The translations under genes were made by a program, and so were the position numbers. Below are positions 1 to 8,962 of a DNA stretch of 46,479 nucleotides, in pieces. Below the pieces are notes generated by a model, which searched no databases, was not told the origin of the DNA, and was given only the letters and a program-made list of their open reading frames with translations. Each line of letters opens with the position of its first letter. Positions within the stretch are counted from its first letter, which is position 1. The stretch is from contig NZ_CADCSU010000058.1 in the NCBI RefSeq assembly GCF_902804475.1, forward strand, positions 1-46,479, given 5' to 3'. The stretch is from Flavobacterium bizetiae. Its GTDB lineage: Bacteria; Bacteroidota; Bacteroidia; Flavobacteriales; Flavobacteriaceae.

Positions 1-61
1 GTTTTTATTTTAACACTAATAAGCTTTCTATTTATTTTAGCATAAAATCTAAAGTAAATTT

Positions 62-93
62 ATTCTTAGTTTTTCCGATAAAAAACTAAGAAT
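62..93 (-). terminator. Probable terminator of the ACT-domain gene
   Basis: Perfect 13-bp inverted repeat (62-74 with 81-93, core TTCTTAGTTTTT) with a 6-base loop, placed just after the stop codon of the minus-strand ACT-domain gene. The T-tract after it is weak, so termination is likely but not certain. Positions 1-61 are AT-rich and show nothing else. Confidence 0.55.
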
Positions 94-98
94 CATAC

Positions 99-491
99 TT
101 ATCCTGCGAAAGTATTCAAAACTTTCATTGCCATTTTTATATCTTTTTTATTTACAAAAATATGATCATGATAATAAGCAGCAACCACATTACAGCTAAT
201 TTCTTTATCAGAAAGTGCTTTAGAAAATGCTGCTGTAAGTCCAATTGCTTCTAATGAGGAATGTACTGTAAGTGTTATCCAGGACATGATAACTGAATAT
301 TCCAGTTTTAATGTATCAGCAATCTCTTTCTTGAGAATTAATGTAATGGCTTCTTTTTCTTTGAACAACATTTCGATCTCACTTAAGTTTATGTTTTCTA
401 AAGTTGCGACTTTACAAAAAACGTAATCGCCCCCATTGTGTTCAGGCTTCATACTTTTAAGCAATTGTTCTAAATTTTTCTCTCCCGACAT
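99..491 (-). CDS. ACT-domain protein (COG3602-like)
   Basis: A 130-residue soluble protein. Its C-terminal half carries a run typical of the COG3602/DUF2241 ACT-domain family: VHSSLEAIGLTAA, ISCNVVAAYYHDHIF. ACT domains usually bind amino acids and act as small-molecule sensors; no catalytic domain is attached here, so it may be a stand-alone sensor or a partner subunit. The ligand cannot be read from sequence. It lies 23 bp downstream of the secreted esterase on the same strand and may share its transcript. The length fits the family and the ATG start is plausible. Confident in the family, not in a role. Confidence 0.8.
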   Translation of the reverse strand: MSGEKNLEQLLKSMKPEHNGGDYVFCKVATLENINLSEIEMLFKEKEAITLILKKEIADTLKLEYSVIMSWITLTVHSSLEAIGLTAAFSKALSDKEISCNVVAAYYHDHIFVNKKDIKMAMKVLNTFAG

Positions 492-514
492 TTTACAAAT
501 TGTATTTAATTGAA

Positions 515-1783
515 TTATTTAAGCTTGTCTAATTTTGTTTTTGTCTCCGGAAAATCTTTATCCAGCGACAGTACTTTTTCATAATTGGCAATGGCATTTT
601 TCTTATCGGCATTGGCTTCATAAAAATCTCCCAGCGAATCGTATACATTTGGACTTTGAGGATAATTGGTCACATTTAGTTGAAACAAGTAACCTGCTAA
701 ATCCATGTCTTTTTTACCAAGAGACTGATATCCGTAAGCATTTACAAGATTTTCGGGCACATTTACTTTATATCCTAAATGCTTGGAAACGTTGTCGAAA
801 TGCTTTTCTATTTTAGTAAAAACGGCTTTATTAAAATTGACCTGATCCGGTATCGAAAGCTTTAACTGATTAAACTGAAATATAAACCGAATGGCATCAT
901 AAGTCGCAATTAGTGGCACAGAACCGTGACTATCATCTTTATAATATTGATATCCGTAATTTAGATGGCTATTTTTATTCTTATTAAAGAAATCATTTAA
1001 ATCTAAAATCGATCTGATATGCCTTGTAAAAACAGTAGTATCTTTTCTAACTTTTAAAATATTCATACTATCATCCATAGTATTGGCGGCTGCCATAAAT
1101 AAGGAAATATTCGACAGATTTTTACCTGTTAGTTTTTTTGTTGTTTCTGCTAAAAATTTCTGATGATCCCACCACATACTAGGATCGATGGCAACATACG
1201 AATTGAATAATTGCGTATGGTTGGTAAGAATATTTATAGTTGTTAATCCTCCAAAAGAATGCCCTATCAGGGTTTTATATGGCGACGCTGGATATTTACT
1301 ATCAACATATGGAATCAGCTCTTTTTCCAGAAACTCAACAAATTTTTCTCCTCCGCCAGATTGTTCGCTTAATTCTTTCGGTACAAACGGAAAATCAATC
1401 TCTGAATGTGTTGGCGTCAAATCTCTATTACGATTTGTGTTGGTAATGCCCACAAGAATCATTTCAGGACAATTTGTATTTCCGTTTACTTCGCTTAGCT
1501 CCTCTATTATACCTACAACTGAACTAAAATGACCTTCGGCATCTAATAAATACACTACCGGATACTTTTGTTTTGCAAAACTTTTATTTTGAGCGCTTTT
1601 AGGAAGATGTATCCAGATTTTTCTCTTCTCATTCAAAATTTTAGAAGAAATACTATCAATAGTTCCAATCTCAATTTTGGTTTTACTTTGCGCAAATCCA
1701 AAACCGGTAATCATTATAAAAAAATAAAAGAGAACCGATTTTACTTTTAAAATATCCGGTATACTATTCATTATTTTAATCAT
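515..1783 (-). CDS. Secreted alpha/beta-hydrolase esterase with C-terminal TPR
   Basis: A 422-residue protein with an N-terminal hydrophobic stretch ending ..GFGFAQ, which looks like a signal peptide for export to the periplasm. The next ~270 residues match the putative esterase family (COG2819, related to Fes/IroE siderophore esterases): a YPVVYLLDAEG strand, then the nucleophile elbow GHSFGG near residue 175, and a late DDSHGS that probably gives the catalytic His. The last ~80 residues look like one or two TPR units (DSLGDFYEANADKKNAIANY). The substrate is unknown; siderophore or peptide esters are possible. A second in-frame ATG four codons downstream is also plausible. Confidence 0.8.
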   Translation of the reverse strand: MIKIMNSIPDILKVKSVLFYFFIMITGFGFAQSKTKIEIGTIDSISSKILNEKRKIWIHLPKSAQNKSFAKQKYPVVYLLDAEGHFSSVVGIIEELSEVNGNTNCPEMILVGITNTNRNRDLTPTHSEIDFPFVPKELSEQSGGGEKFVEFLEKELIPYVDSKYPASPYKTLIGHSFGGLTTINILTNHTQLFNSYVAIDPSMWWDHQKFLAETTKKLTGKNLSNISLFMAAANTMDDSMNILKVRKDTTVFTRHIRSILDLNDFFNKNKNSHLNYGYQYYKDDSHGSVPLIATYDAIRFIFQFNQLKLSIPDQVNFNKAVFTKIEKHFDNVSKHLGYKVNVPENLVNAYGYQSLGKKDMDLAGYLFQLNVTNYPQSPNVYDSLGDFYEANADKKNAIANYEKVLSLDKDFPETKTKLDKLK

Positions 1784-1828
1784 AATTCCTGAAGTTTTAA
1801 TATTAGTAATAAAACAAAAATCTCATAA

Positions 1829-1858
1829 AAGCGTTTTCCTCAATAGAAAAAGACGCTT
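1829..1858 (-). terminator. Terminator of the M1 peptidase gene
   Basis: Read on the minus strand, AAGCG...CGCTT arms with additional TTTTC/GAAAA pairing are followed by a T-rich run. It lies 9 bp past the peptidase stop codon and before the esterase start. Confidence 0.6.
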
Positions 1859-1866
1859 CTTGTCTA

Positions 1867-3738
1867 TTATTTAGCAGTCCAAAGATTGTTTAAAGGCGTA
1901 GCATCCATAAAGATACCTCCATCTAAAGCTAGTGACTTGATTTGTTTTTTGTTTTTCAGAATAACTTTCGCCAATTTTTGATTTGATTCCCAAACTGCCG
2001 GCGTTTGGTGCAGCGTTTCTTTCGTATTATCCTGATAGGTAATAACTACATCAAACGGAATCGCAAAACCTCCTTCATTCGCAACGGAAACAATATTTTT
2101 ATCTACATTTCTCACAGAAAGATCAATATAATTATTCGTAAAAAACCAGTTATTAAAAAACCAATTCAGATTTTTTCCTGAAGCGGTATTAAACGAATTA
2201 AAATAATCCCAAGGAATTGGATGTTTCCCGTTCCAGTTATCCATGTACGCATGCAATGATTTTTTAAACAAATCATCACCCAATAAATCTTTTAAAGCGA
2301 TATAAGAAAGCGATGCTTTTCCGTAGGAGTTATTACCATAACCTGAATCTGATAACTGTGATGACATGGTAATAATTGGCTGATCTTCTTCTGTCGATGC
2401 ATCTTTTATATATTCCTGCACTCTAAATTCTTTATAAAATTTATCTGCAGCTTCTTTTCCGTGTTCCGCAATTCCAATTAAATACTCAAAAGTTGTCGCC
2501 CATCCTTCATCCATAAAAGCATAACGCGTTTCGTTAATTCCCATATAAAAAGGAAAATATGTATGCGCTACTTCATGATCCTGAACCAATTGTGCAAAAA
2601 CAGGATCTCCCATTTGAGAGTCATTGCACATCATAGGATATTCCATATCGGCAAAACCCTGAAAAGCGGTCATTTTAGAAAATGGGTATGGAACTCCCGG
2701 CCAACTATTAGAAAAGTAATCTAAAGCATATTGGTTGTTTTTTATGGAGTTTACAAAATCAGTTCCTTTTATATCATAAGCTGCCTGAACACTTGCACGG
2801 CGATTTGTTTTTTTATCGACCAAAACGCTGCTGGCATCCCATAAATAATGATCACTTAAAGCAAAACAAACATCTGTTATATTTTTAGCTTCAAATTTCC
2901 AAACGTTCCAGTCGCTTTGTTTTGTAACAATACCGCTTTTCATTTCCTGCTCATTTGCTATATGCAAAATTTCGTCTGTTATGTATGACTTTTTTAAACG
3001 TGCAGCAAATTCAGGTTGCAAAACCTCATCCGGATTTAATAAATCTCCCGTTCCGTAAACCACATAATTTTTAGGTGCTTTTACTGAATAAGTATAATCA
3101 TTAAAATCATTATAAAACTCCTGACCAGATGTATGCGGCAAATCATCCCACTTGTTATAATCATCAAAAACAGAAACACGAGGATAACTATAAGCCACAA
3201 AAAAGGTGGTTTTATCGATTTGTCCTTCTCTCCCGCTTACTTCTGATAATGGATAATTCCAATCGATATCAATTGTAATTTTAGAATGTGGACGCATAGG
3301 TTTTTTCATTTTTACGATTCCTACTGTTCCCCAGTCTTTTCCATCTTCTTTGTAGACTTCGCCTTCAATTTTTAAAGCCGTAATCGTTAAACCATCAGTA
3401 AAAAAACCGTCACTATTTTGTACCGCTCTTGGTGAAGTTTTTTTATGAATATTATTTACAAATCTAATTCGTAAATTTTTTAAAGTATCATTACTGTTAT
3501 TTTCATATACAATAGTTTCCGTTCCGCTAACAACTTTCGTATCGGCATTTACGCTCATTGCAATGTTATAATTTCCATGATTTTGCCAATAGTTTTTACC
3601 GGGTTTGCCGTCCATAGAGCGAACTCCGCTAGAATAGGACTTCTTAATATTTCTTGGCATGTAAAGTTCTTGTGCAAAACTATTTTGTGCCACAAATAAA
3701 AAGGCCATAAATAGTATTTGAAGTGATTTTTGTTTCAT
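1867..3738 (-). CDS. M1 family metallopeptidase (gluzincin)
   Basis: A 623-residue exported zinc aminopeptidase-like protein. Residues 1-23 form a signal peptide ending in NSFAQ. The zinc site is intact: HEVAH at residues 388-392 and the third ligand Glu411 in MDEGWATTFEY, giving the HEXXH-X18-E spacing of family M1. An upstream GFADMEYP segment corresponds to the GAMEN-like exopeptidase motif, but it is altered, so the N-terminal amine recognition may differ from classical aminopeptidases. It is probably periplasmic and involved in peptide scavenging. It is flanked by terminators on both sides, so it is likely monocistronic. Confidence 0.88.
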   Translation of the reverse strand: MKQKSLQILFMAFLFVAQNSFAQELYMPRNIKKSYSSGVRSMDGKPGKNYWQNHGNYNIAMSVNADTKVVSGTETIVYENNSNDTLKNLRIRFVNNIHKKTSPRAVQNSDGFFTDGLTITALKIEGEVYKEDGKDWGTVGIVKMKKPMRPHSKITIDIDWNYPLSEVSGREGQIDKTTFFVAYSYPRVSVFDDYNKWDDLPHTSGQEFYNDFNDYTYSVKAPKNYVVYGTGDLLNPDEVLQPEFAARLKKSYITDEILHIANEQEMKSGIVTKQSDWNVWKFEAKNITDVCFALSDHYLWDASSVLVDKKTNRRASVQAAYDIKGTDFVNSIKNNQYALDYFSNSWPGVPYPFSKMTAFQGFADMEYPMMCNDSQMGDPVFAQLVQDHEVAHTYFPFYMGINETRYAFMDEGWATTFEYLIGIAEHGKEAADKFYKEFRVQEYIKDASTEEDQPIITMSSQLSDSGYGNNSYGKASLSYIALKDLLGDDLFKKSLHAYMDNWNGKHPIPWDYFNSFNTASGKNLNWFFNNWFFTNNYIDLSVRNVDKNIVSVANEGGFAIPFDVVITYQDNTKETLHQTPAVWESNQKLAKVILKNKKQIKSLALDGGIFMDATPLNNLWTAK

Positions 3739-3835
3739 ACGATTTTTTTTGATTTGATGATTGAATAGAATTATAATATTAGTGGCGGTTTTCGTTTTAA
3801 AGTTACAATTCTATATAAAAATATATTATTTCAAA

Positions 3836-3874
3836 TAAAAAAAACATCTAATTCTTAAAAAGAAAAAGATGTTT
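3836..3874 (-). terminator. Terminator of the gene at 3908-4528
   Basis: Arms AAACATCT (3842-3849) and AGATGTTT (3867-3874) enclose a second short TTCTT/AGAA pairing. On the minus strand the hairpin is followed by a run of eight T residues. Confidence 0.75.
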
Positions 3875-3907
3875 GCAAATGTAAGAACCAAAATATGACG
3901 TCACTTA

Positions 3908-4528
3908 TTATTTAATTCTACTATAATAAGCTTCTTTATTATCTATATCAATTCGTTTTCTGCCTGATGAGGTTATAGTGCCGGTCTGAATTAAATGAAG
4001 ACTATTTGAAGATTCGTCTACAATATACATCCATAATTCGTTATCCGGATTTACCATTTCTGTAACAGAATAATCATTTTCGAAACCTTCATAAAATTCA
4101 ATTTTATCAGTTTTAATCAGTTTAGTTTCTTTTGTTTTTATATTTTTTACATAATAGGAAATTTCCTGATTTGAAATTACCATCAAACTATCTGAATCTC
4201 TAGCCGCTTTTAAATCTTTGTTTACCCAAGTTGGTTCATTACCACTTAAACTCCATGTTCCGATTATCTTATTGATGAAATTTTTTCTAACAATAGGTTT
4301 AAGAGAATCAATTATATTTTTTGATTTTTTTCCAATTTCTGATTCAGAATTAATTTTAAACGCGAATAAAAGAGGTTCAATAGCTTTATTAAATTGTTTT
4401 TTTTGAAAGTAGGACAATCCTAAACTATATTTATTTCCTTGAAGCCATAGCTTTTTATCGTCTTGAGACCAGGAGTTTAACGTAAATAAGAGAAGAACAG
4501 CAATTGTAATTTTTTTCATTTTAGGCAT
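3908..4528 (-). CDS. Secreted protein of unknown function
   Basis: I do not recognise a defined family. The start at 4528 (MPKMKKITIAVL...) puts an ordinary signal peptide ending LNSWSQ at the N-terminus; a second ATG three codons later (4519) is equally possible. The longer open frame to 4582 adds 18 hydrophobic residues in front of that signal and is rejected. After the signal there is one TPR-like segment (YSLGLSYFQKKQFNKAIEPLLFAFKI), followed by a lipocalin-like portion that contains IIGTWSLSG and several predicted beta strands. About 206 residues. Its neighbours give no functional hint. Confidence 0.7.
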   Translation of the reverse strand: MPKMKKITIAVLLLFTLNSWSQDDKKLWLQGNKYSLGLSYFQKKQFNKAIEPLLFAFKINSESEIGKKSKNIIDSLKPIVRKNFINKIIGTWSLSGNEPTWVNKDLKAARDSDSLMVISNQEISYYVKNIKTKETKLIKTDKIEFYEGFENDYSVTEMVNPDNELWMYIVDESSNSLHLIQTGTITSSGRKRIDIDNKEAYYSRIK

Positions 4529-4615
4529 TATTTTCTTTAAATTAAAATGTAGTAAAAATAATACAATAAATTTATTTAGCAAGAAAATAACTTTTATTAT
4601 ATTAAAAAGAAAAAA

Positions 4616-4643
4616 CGCCTGATTCTAACAAAAGAAAAAGGCG
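4616..4643 (-). terminator. Terminator of the aldehyde dehydrogenase gene
   Basis: Arms CGCCT/AGGCG (4616-4620 and 4639-4643) are followed on the minus strand by a T-rich tail. It lies 30 bp past the dehydrogenase stop. Confidence 0.65.
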
Positions 4644-4673
4644 GTATCTACAATTAATATATAACCTTGATTG

Positions 4674-6254
4674 CTACAAAATATAATCGGTATTAATAAA
4701 ATTTGATTCTTTGCTGTTTAGCAATTCCTGCAAAATTTCATTATTATAGTCGATGTCTTTTGAAGCTACAAACGTACGAATTGAGAATGAGCGTAAAGCA
4801 TCCGGAATACTCAAGGTTCCTACAGCAGAATCTTTACGACCTGTAAATGGGAACGCATCCGGGCCTCTCTGACAAGAACTGTTGAGGTTTACTCTACACA
4901 CTAAGTTTACCAAAGCATCGATAAGCGGTGCTATAGTTTTGATATCCTTCCCGAACAAACTTACTTGTTGTCCGTAGTTCGATTCGGCCATATCTTCTAG
5001 TGGCTCATCAATATCTTTAAAAGAAATAATAGGCACAACAGGACCAAATTGTTCTTCGTGGTATACACGCATATTTTTATTTACAGGATAAAGAACAGCA
5101 GGGAAAATGTAATTCTCAGTATGTTTTCCTCCTTTTTCGTTCAATACTTTTGCGCCTTTACTTGTAGCGTCGTCAATTAATCCCTGAATATAATTTGGCT
5201 TTTCAGTCTCAGGAAGTGGCGTTAGCGAAGCTCCTTTTTCCCAAGGATTTCCAAATATTAAACCATCCACTTTTTCAGAGAAACGTTTGTTGAATTCTTC
5301 TACTATAGATTCATGTACATAAAGCACTTTTAAAGCTGTACAACGTTGTCCGTTGAAAGACAAAGATCCTGCAATACATTCCTGAATTGCCAAATCCAAA
5401 TCGGCATCTGGTAAAATAATCGCCGGATTTTTAGCTTCTAAACCTAAAATCAAACGTAACCTGTTTTTATTAGGATGTTGATCCTGCAATGCAATCGCAG
5501 ATTTACTGTTTCCAATTAATGCCAAAACATCAATTTTTCCTGATTTCATGATAGGCGAAGCTACTTCGCGGCCTCTACCATAAACAATATTGATAACACC
5601 TTTTGGGAAACTGCTTCTAAAAGCTTCTAACAATGGCGAAATACATAAAACCCCATGTTTAGCAGGTTTAAAAATCACTGTATTTCCCATAATCAATGCC
5701 GGGATCAACAACGAAAAAGTTTCATTAAGAGGGTAATTGTAAGGTCCCAGACACAATACAACCCCAAGAGGTCCACGACGAATCATAGCGTTTACACCTT
5801 GTACTTTTTCAAAATGTGAGCTACGTCCGTTTAATTCTTTATAACTGGCAATAGTATCATAAATATATTCAACTGTTCTGTCAAATTCTTTTTGCGAATC
5901 GCCAAGGTTTTTTCCAATTTCCCACATCAAAAGTTTCACCACTTCTTCGCGGGTTTCCTTCATTTGCTTTACGAAATTTTCCATGCATTTGATACGATCA
6001 ACCACTTTCATAGTTGGCCATAATCCCTGACCTTTATTATAAGCACCATTTGCAGCTTCAACTACTTCTGCAGCTTCTTTTTCAGCCATAAAAGGAATCG
6101 ATCCTAATAATGTTGGAGTGTATTTTTCTGTAGATGAAATAGTCGAAAACACAGGAGTAGTTTGTCCTGTCCATTGTTTTAATTCGCCATTTACAAGATA
6201 AGTATCTTGATTTATTAAGTTTTTAATCTGGTACTCTTCCGGTATTAAACTCAT
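4674..6254 (-). CDS. gapN: NADP-dependent glyceraldehyde-3-phosphate dehydrogenase-like (GapN/ALDH)
   Basis: A 526-residue cytosolic aldehyde dehydrogenase with all core ALDH landmarks: the [10 protein letters not shown] cofactor-binding turn, Glu273 in LGLEAKNP as general base, and catalytic Cys305 in NGQRCTA. The pattern is closer to the non-phosphorylating GAPDH (GapN) group than to general ALDHs: [21 protein letters not shown] and the C-terminal [15 protein letters not shown] run. GapN oxidises glyceraldehyde 3-phosphate directly to 3-phosphoglycerate and yields NADPH without ATP. Substrate assignment is by motif resemblance only; another short aldehyde remains possible. Confidence 0.82.
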   Translation of the reverse strand: MSLIPEEYQIKNLINQDTYLVNGELKQWTGQTTPVFSTISSTEKYTPTLLGSIPFMAEKEAAEVVEAANGAYNKGQGLWPTMKVVDRIKCMENFVKQMKETREEVVKLLMWEIGKNLGDSQKEFDRTVEYIYDTIASYKELNGRSSHFEKVQGVNAMIRRGPLGVVLCLGPYNYPLNETFSLLIPALIMGNTVIFKPAKHGVLCISPLLEAFRSSFPKGVINIVYGRGREVASPIMKSGKIDVLALIGNSKSAIALQDQHPNKNRLRLILGLEAKNPAIILPDADLDLAIQECIAGSLSFNGQRCTALKVLYVHESIVEEFNKRFSEKVDGLIFGNPWEKGASLTPLPETEKPNYIQGLIDDATSKGAKVLNEKGGKHTENYIFPAVLYPVNKNMRVYHEEQFGPVVPIISFKDIDEPLEDMAESNYGQQVSLFGKDIKTIAPLIDALVNLVCRVNLNSSCQRGPDAFPFTGRKDSAVGTLSIPDALRSFSIRTFVASKDIDYNNEILQELLNSKESNFINTDYIL

Positions 6255-6299
6255 AATCTGGTAATTTTATGTTTGGTTATTAATAGTTTATAAAAGAAA

Positions 6300-6322
6300 A
6301 AAGAGGCTCTTTGCGCCTCTTT
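6300..6322 (-). terminator. Terminator of the rhodanese gene
   Basis: Perfect 8-bp arms AAAGAGGC (6300-6307) and GCCTCTTT (6315-6322) with a 7-base loop. The minus-strand product runs into a T-rich tail. It lies just past the stop codon at 6331. Confidence 0.75.
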
Positions 6323-6330
6323 AAATGTTA

Positions 6331-6642
6331 TTATGGATTTATGGTTTCGCCTTCCCAGTCCAGTATTCCGCCAAGCAAGTTGTAGGCATTATTAATACCT
6401 AACTCGTTCATAATCTGACATGCTTTAGCACTTCTGGCTCCAGAACGGCAATACACATAATAATTTTTATTTTTATCAAGTTCTTCGATTTCATAAATAA
6501 AACCCTGACCTTTATTGATGTCAATGTTTACGGCATTTTCGATATAACCGTCATTAAATTCGTCTTCAGTTCTTACGTCCAGTATAACTGCATTCTCGTC
6601 AGCAGCAAGCTGATTAACCCAATCTTCTTGTGATAAATTCAT
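6331..6642 (-). CDS. Single-domain rhodanese (sulfurtransferase)
   Basis: A 103-residue rhodanese domain with no signal peptide: VILDVRTEDEFNDGYI, then the six-residue active-site loop CRSGAR, with the persulfide-carrying cysteine. Single-domain rhodaneses of this size (GlpE/PspE type) move sulfane sulfur between thiosulfate, glutathione or protein persulfides. I start at 6642 (MNLSQEDW); the open frame reaches 6696, but those 18 residues do not belong to the fold. It is next to the Crp/Fnr regulator and the TSUP exporter, which supports a role in sulfane-sulfur handling with the CstB-like protein at 15348. Confidence 0.85.
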   Translation of the reverse strand: MNLSQEDWVNQLAADENAVILDVRTEDEFNDGYIENAVNIDINKGQGFIYEIEELDKNKNYYVYCRSGARSAKACQIMNELGINNAYNLLGGILDWEGETINP

Positions 6643-6757
6643 AGTATCTGTTTTTTGTAAAATTACGACGTTTCTATTAATTAAAAACGTGCTCAATGCG
6701 ATTTCGATTATTATTCTCAGAAAACGTTTTAGAGAAAGTATTATAATCAGTGAAATA

Positions 6758-6765
6758 CAAATTTA
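6758..6765 (-). promoter_or_regulatory. Possible -7 box upstream of the rhodanese gene
   Basis: On the minus strand this reads TAAATTTG, a perfect TAnnTTTG box. The resulting 5' UTR to the 6642 start would be about 110 nt, which is long, so the assignment is uncertain. No Crp-like dyad is visible at the expected distance. Confidence 0.35.
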
Positions 6766-6951
6766 CTTACTATTTTTAAAATTACAGTCTATAAAATCGA
6801 TAGAAAATAGGATATCATCATTTTCATAAAATGCATCTTAAATATAGTTTTCTGACAATTAATACGATTTCAATCTGCTATCTTTACATCTAATTGTGCA
6901 CTTTAATCTTAATTTGATAAAAAGGCGAGTCACGAATATTTTTTTGCCACA

Positions 6952-6996
6952 GATTAAAATGATTAAAATGATTAAAATGATTAAAATGATTAAAAT
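6952..6996. repeat. Tandem repeat, 5 perfect copies of GATTAAAAT
   Basis: Five exact head-to-tail copies of the 9-mer, followed by a degenerate sixth (GAATAAAAAT). It begins inside a GCCACAGATTAAAAT motif that recurs in other spacers, so it probably arose by slippage in that dispersed repeat. The 9-bp unit makes it a candidate variable-number locus. Confidence 0.9.
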
Positions 6997-7009
6997 GAAT
7001 AAAAATGTT

Positions 7010-7186
7010 TGCCACGAATTGCACTAATTTTCACTAATTCATTAAGCTCAAATTATTTTTTTTGCCACAGATTAAGTGATTATAATGATTAAAATATTCG
7101 TCACAAATTAATTCGTGAAAATTCGTGAAATTCGTGGCAAAAAAATCTGCGCACACCAGTTCAAACCGTAAAATCCGTGGCTCAAT
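7010..7186. repeat. GCCACGAATT / AATTCGTGGC dispersed repeat cluster
   Basis: Opens with GCCACGAATTGCACTAATTTT and contains GCCACAGATTAAG, AATTCGTGAAATTCGTGGC and a final AATCCGTGGC. The inverted ends would let the RNA fold on itself. Relatives lie at 7838-7990, 34262-34346, 36838-36893 and 44498-44727. No coding content. Confidence 0.75.
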
Positions 7187-7204
7187 AATTACAACATTAA
7201 AACC

Positions 7205-7831
7205 ATGCAAAATTCACTTAAAAATATATTCCCTAATTTCTCTACTGAACTTATTTCGACCATCGAAGAAAACGGAAGCCTGCAACATTTTGAAGCTGGA
7301 ACGATCTTAATGCGAACCGGACAATACATAAAAAACACTGTATTAATTACCAAAGGAAAAATCAAAATCTATCGTGAGGGCGAAGACGGCGGAGAATTTT
7401 TAATGTATTATCTACAACCGGGGCAAGCCTGCGCCATTTCGATGATTTGCACCGCCAAAAGCGAAAAAAGCCAAATCATGGCAAAAGTAGTCGAAGATGT
7501 TACGGTTATGATGATTCCGTTGCAAATGATGGACAAATGGATGATGGAACACAGATCCTGGTACGAATTTGTAATCGAAACCTACAGAAGCCGATTCGAA
7601 GAAGTGCTCGAAGTTGTCGACAACATCGCGTTCCGATCAATGGACGAGCGTTTAGAGTTTTACTTAAAAAGACATTCAGATGCCTGCGGTTGTCAGGAAG
7701 TAAATCTTTCACATCAGGAAATCGCAACCGAATTAAACACCTCAAGAGAAGTCATATCCAGATTACTAAAAAAAATGGAACAACGAGGCTTGGTGAAACT
7801 TAATAGAAACCAAATTGAGTTATTAAAATAA
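7205..7831 (+). CDS. Crp/Fnr family transcriptional regulator
   Basis: A 208-residue regulator. Residues ~10-125 form a cyclic-nucleotide-binding-like beta barrel and ~168-190 the winged-helix recognition region (LSHQEIATELNTSREVISRLL). It lacks the N-terminal Fe-S cysteine cluster of true Fnr, but has Cys76, Cys82, Cys161 and Cys163, which could sense redox or persulfide. It sits between the rhodanese and TSUP exporter genes. The TSUP and CstB-like promoters each carry a similar Crp-like dyad, making this protein the best candidate activator of both; the second Crp/Fnr protein at 10481 is the alternative. Confidence 0.88.
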   Translation: MQNSLKNIFPNFSTELISTIEENGSLQHFEAGTILMRTGQYIKNTVLITKGKIKIYREGEDGGEFLMYYLQPGQACAISMICTAKSEKSQIMAKVVEDVTVMMIPLQMMDKWMMEHRSWYEFVIETYRSRFEEVLEVVDNIAFRSMDERLEFYLKRHSDACGCQEVNLSHQEIATELNTSREVISRLLKKMEQRGLVKLNRNQIELLK

Positions 7832-7837
7832 TTACCC

Positions 7838-7988
7838 ACGGATTTTACGGATGAAACGGATTGTCACCGATTTATTTTTTTGCAATGTAAACTCTTAATC
7901 CGTAAACTTTCCAATTGATAAATTTAATCATCAATAGAAAAAAGAAAAAACCTGCGAAAATCCATTTAACCCGTAAAATCCGCGGGCC
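7838..7988. repeat. Diverged 'CCGTAAAATCCGCGGGCC' type dispersed repeat
   Basis: The spacer between the Crp/Fnr and TSUP genes opens with CCCACGGATTTTACGGATG and closes with AACCCGTAAAATCCGCGGG, an imperfect inverted pair. This resembles the other CCACGGATT/AATCCGTGG spacer repeats. No gene is visible. Confidence 0.5.
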
Positions 7989-8016
7989 AATAAATCGATA
8001 GTAAAAAATTTCCTTA

Positions 8017-8061
8017 TGTGATAAATGTTACTGTAGATTTCTTTTTATCCAAGCACCTTTG
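8017..8061 (+). promoter_or_regulatory. Promoter of the TSUP gene with a Crp-like site
   Basis: A dyad TGTGA-TAAATG-TTACT (8017-8032, centre 8024.5) lies 29.5 bp before the start of CACCTTTG (8054-8061), which resembles the TAnnTTTG -7 box. That places the dyad near -42, the position used by class II Crp activators. The promoter at 15276-15320 has the same arrangement with identical spacing. Confidence 0.65.
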
Positions 8062-8077
8062 CATCAAAACAAATGCA

Positions 8078-8863
8078 ATGGAATATTTAGGTTATTTTGC
8101 TTCGATTATTATCGGGATTTCGCTGGGCTTAATTGGCGGAGGCGGATCAATCTTAACCATTCCGATTTTAGTGTATTTGTTCAAAGTAAATCCTGAACAA
8201 GCCACATCGTATTCTTTATTTATAGTAGGACTAACTGCTATGTTTGGGAGTTACAGCCATTATAAAATGGGAAATTTAAAACTAAAATCGGCATTGTATT
8301 TTGCCATTCCGTCGGTAATTTCTATTTTGATTATTCGTGAAGTTATTTTTCCTCAAATTGCTTCTACCCTATTCTCTATCGCTTCGTATTCAGTTTCAAA
8401 AGATTTTCTGATCATGATTATCTTCTCTATATTAATGATTACGGCTGCAATCTCAATGATCAAAAAAAATCAACCCGAAATAAAAACAACCGAAACCAAT
8501 TACACACAATTAAGTATAATAGGTTTTATTGTGGGCATCATAACCGGATTTCTCGGTGCCGGCGGAGGATTTCTTATTATTCCTGCCCTATTGTTTTTCG
8601 CCAATTTACCCATGAAACAAGCCGTTGGAACATCATTATTAATCATTACCATCAATTCATCAATAGGTTTTGGCGGCGATTTATACATTGGCACACCCAT
8701 AAATTATCCCTTTTTATTAAGCGTTTCAGCAATGGCACTTTTAGGAATGTTAATCGGAAGTCAGCTTTCTAAAAAAATCGACGGTACAAAACTAAAACCC
8801 ATTTTTGGCTGGTTTGTACTCGTAATGGGATTTTATATTATTACAAAAGAGGTTTTGTTTTAA
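8078..8863 (+). CDS. TSUP family (TauE/SafE) sulfite/organosulfur exporter
   Basis: A 261-residue inner-membrane protein with about eight hydrophobic segments and two internally related glycine-rich motifs: GLIGGGGSILTIPILVYLF near the N-terminus and GAGGGFLIIPALLFF in the middle. This duplicated pattern is characteristic of TSUP permeases, which move sulfite, sulfonates or related anions. I start at 8078 because the open frame upstream (to 8018) passes through the predicted promoter. In the staphylococcal cst locus a TauE protein sits with persulfide dioxygenase genes; the rhodanese and regulator here suggest the same kind of role, clearing sulfite made by the CstB-like enzyme. Confidence 0.85.
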   Translation: MEYLGYFASIIIGISLGLIGGGGSILTIPILVYLFKVNPEQATSYSLFIVGLTAMFGSYSHYKMGNLKLKSALYFAIPSVISILIIREVIFPQIASTLFSIASYSVSKDFLIMIIFSILMITAAISMIKKNQPEIKTTETNYTQLSIIGFIVGIITGFLGAGGGFLIIPALLFFANLPMKQAVGTSLLIITINSSIGFGGDLYIGTPINYPFLLSVSAMALLGMLIGSQLSKKIDGTKLKPIFGWFVLVMGFYIITKEVLF

Positions 8864-8879
8864 TTTTTAATTGTAAATC

Positions 8880-8914
8880 AATCTTTGTCAAAGTTTAAAA
8901 CTTTGACAAAGATT
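8880..8914. terminator. Bidirectional terminator, 35-bp palindrome
   Basis: Perfect 17-bp arms around one central base (AATCTTTGTCAAAGTTT and its complement), between the convergent TSUP and GNAT genes. A diverged copy of the same palindrome lies at 11426-11458, where no gene ends nearby, so it is also a dispersed repeat. Confidence 0.8.
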
Positions 8915-8962
8915 AAAGCTAACAAAAATGAGGAAACACTCCTGCTTCCCCATTCTCTATTT

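Larger units (their letters stand above)
6697..7204. other. 508-bp intergenic region with dispersed repeats
   Basis: This gap between divergent genes holds no convincing ORF. It contains a 9-bp tandem repeat (6952-6996), several GCCACRRATT and AATTCGTGGC motifs between about 6945 and 7185, and a weak TATCTTTA at 6879-6886 that might be the promoter of the Crp/Fnr gene. If so, that gene would have a repeat-filled 5' UTR of about 310 nt. Confidence 0.6.

Noticed and set aside
6643..6696. Longer form of the small rhodanese
   Set aside because: The added residues have no similarity to the fold; the domain opens at MNLSQEDW.
6940..7000. CRISPR array
   Set aside because: The repeat unit is 9 bp with no spacers; it is a simple tandem repeat. 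No cas gene is present.
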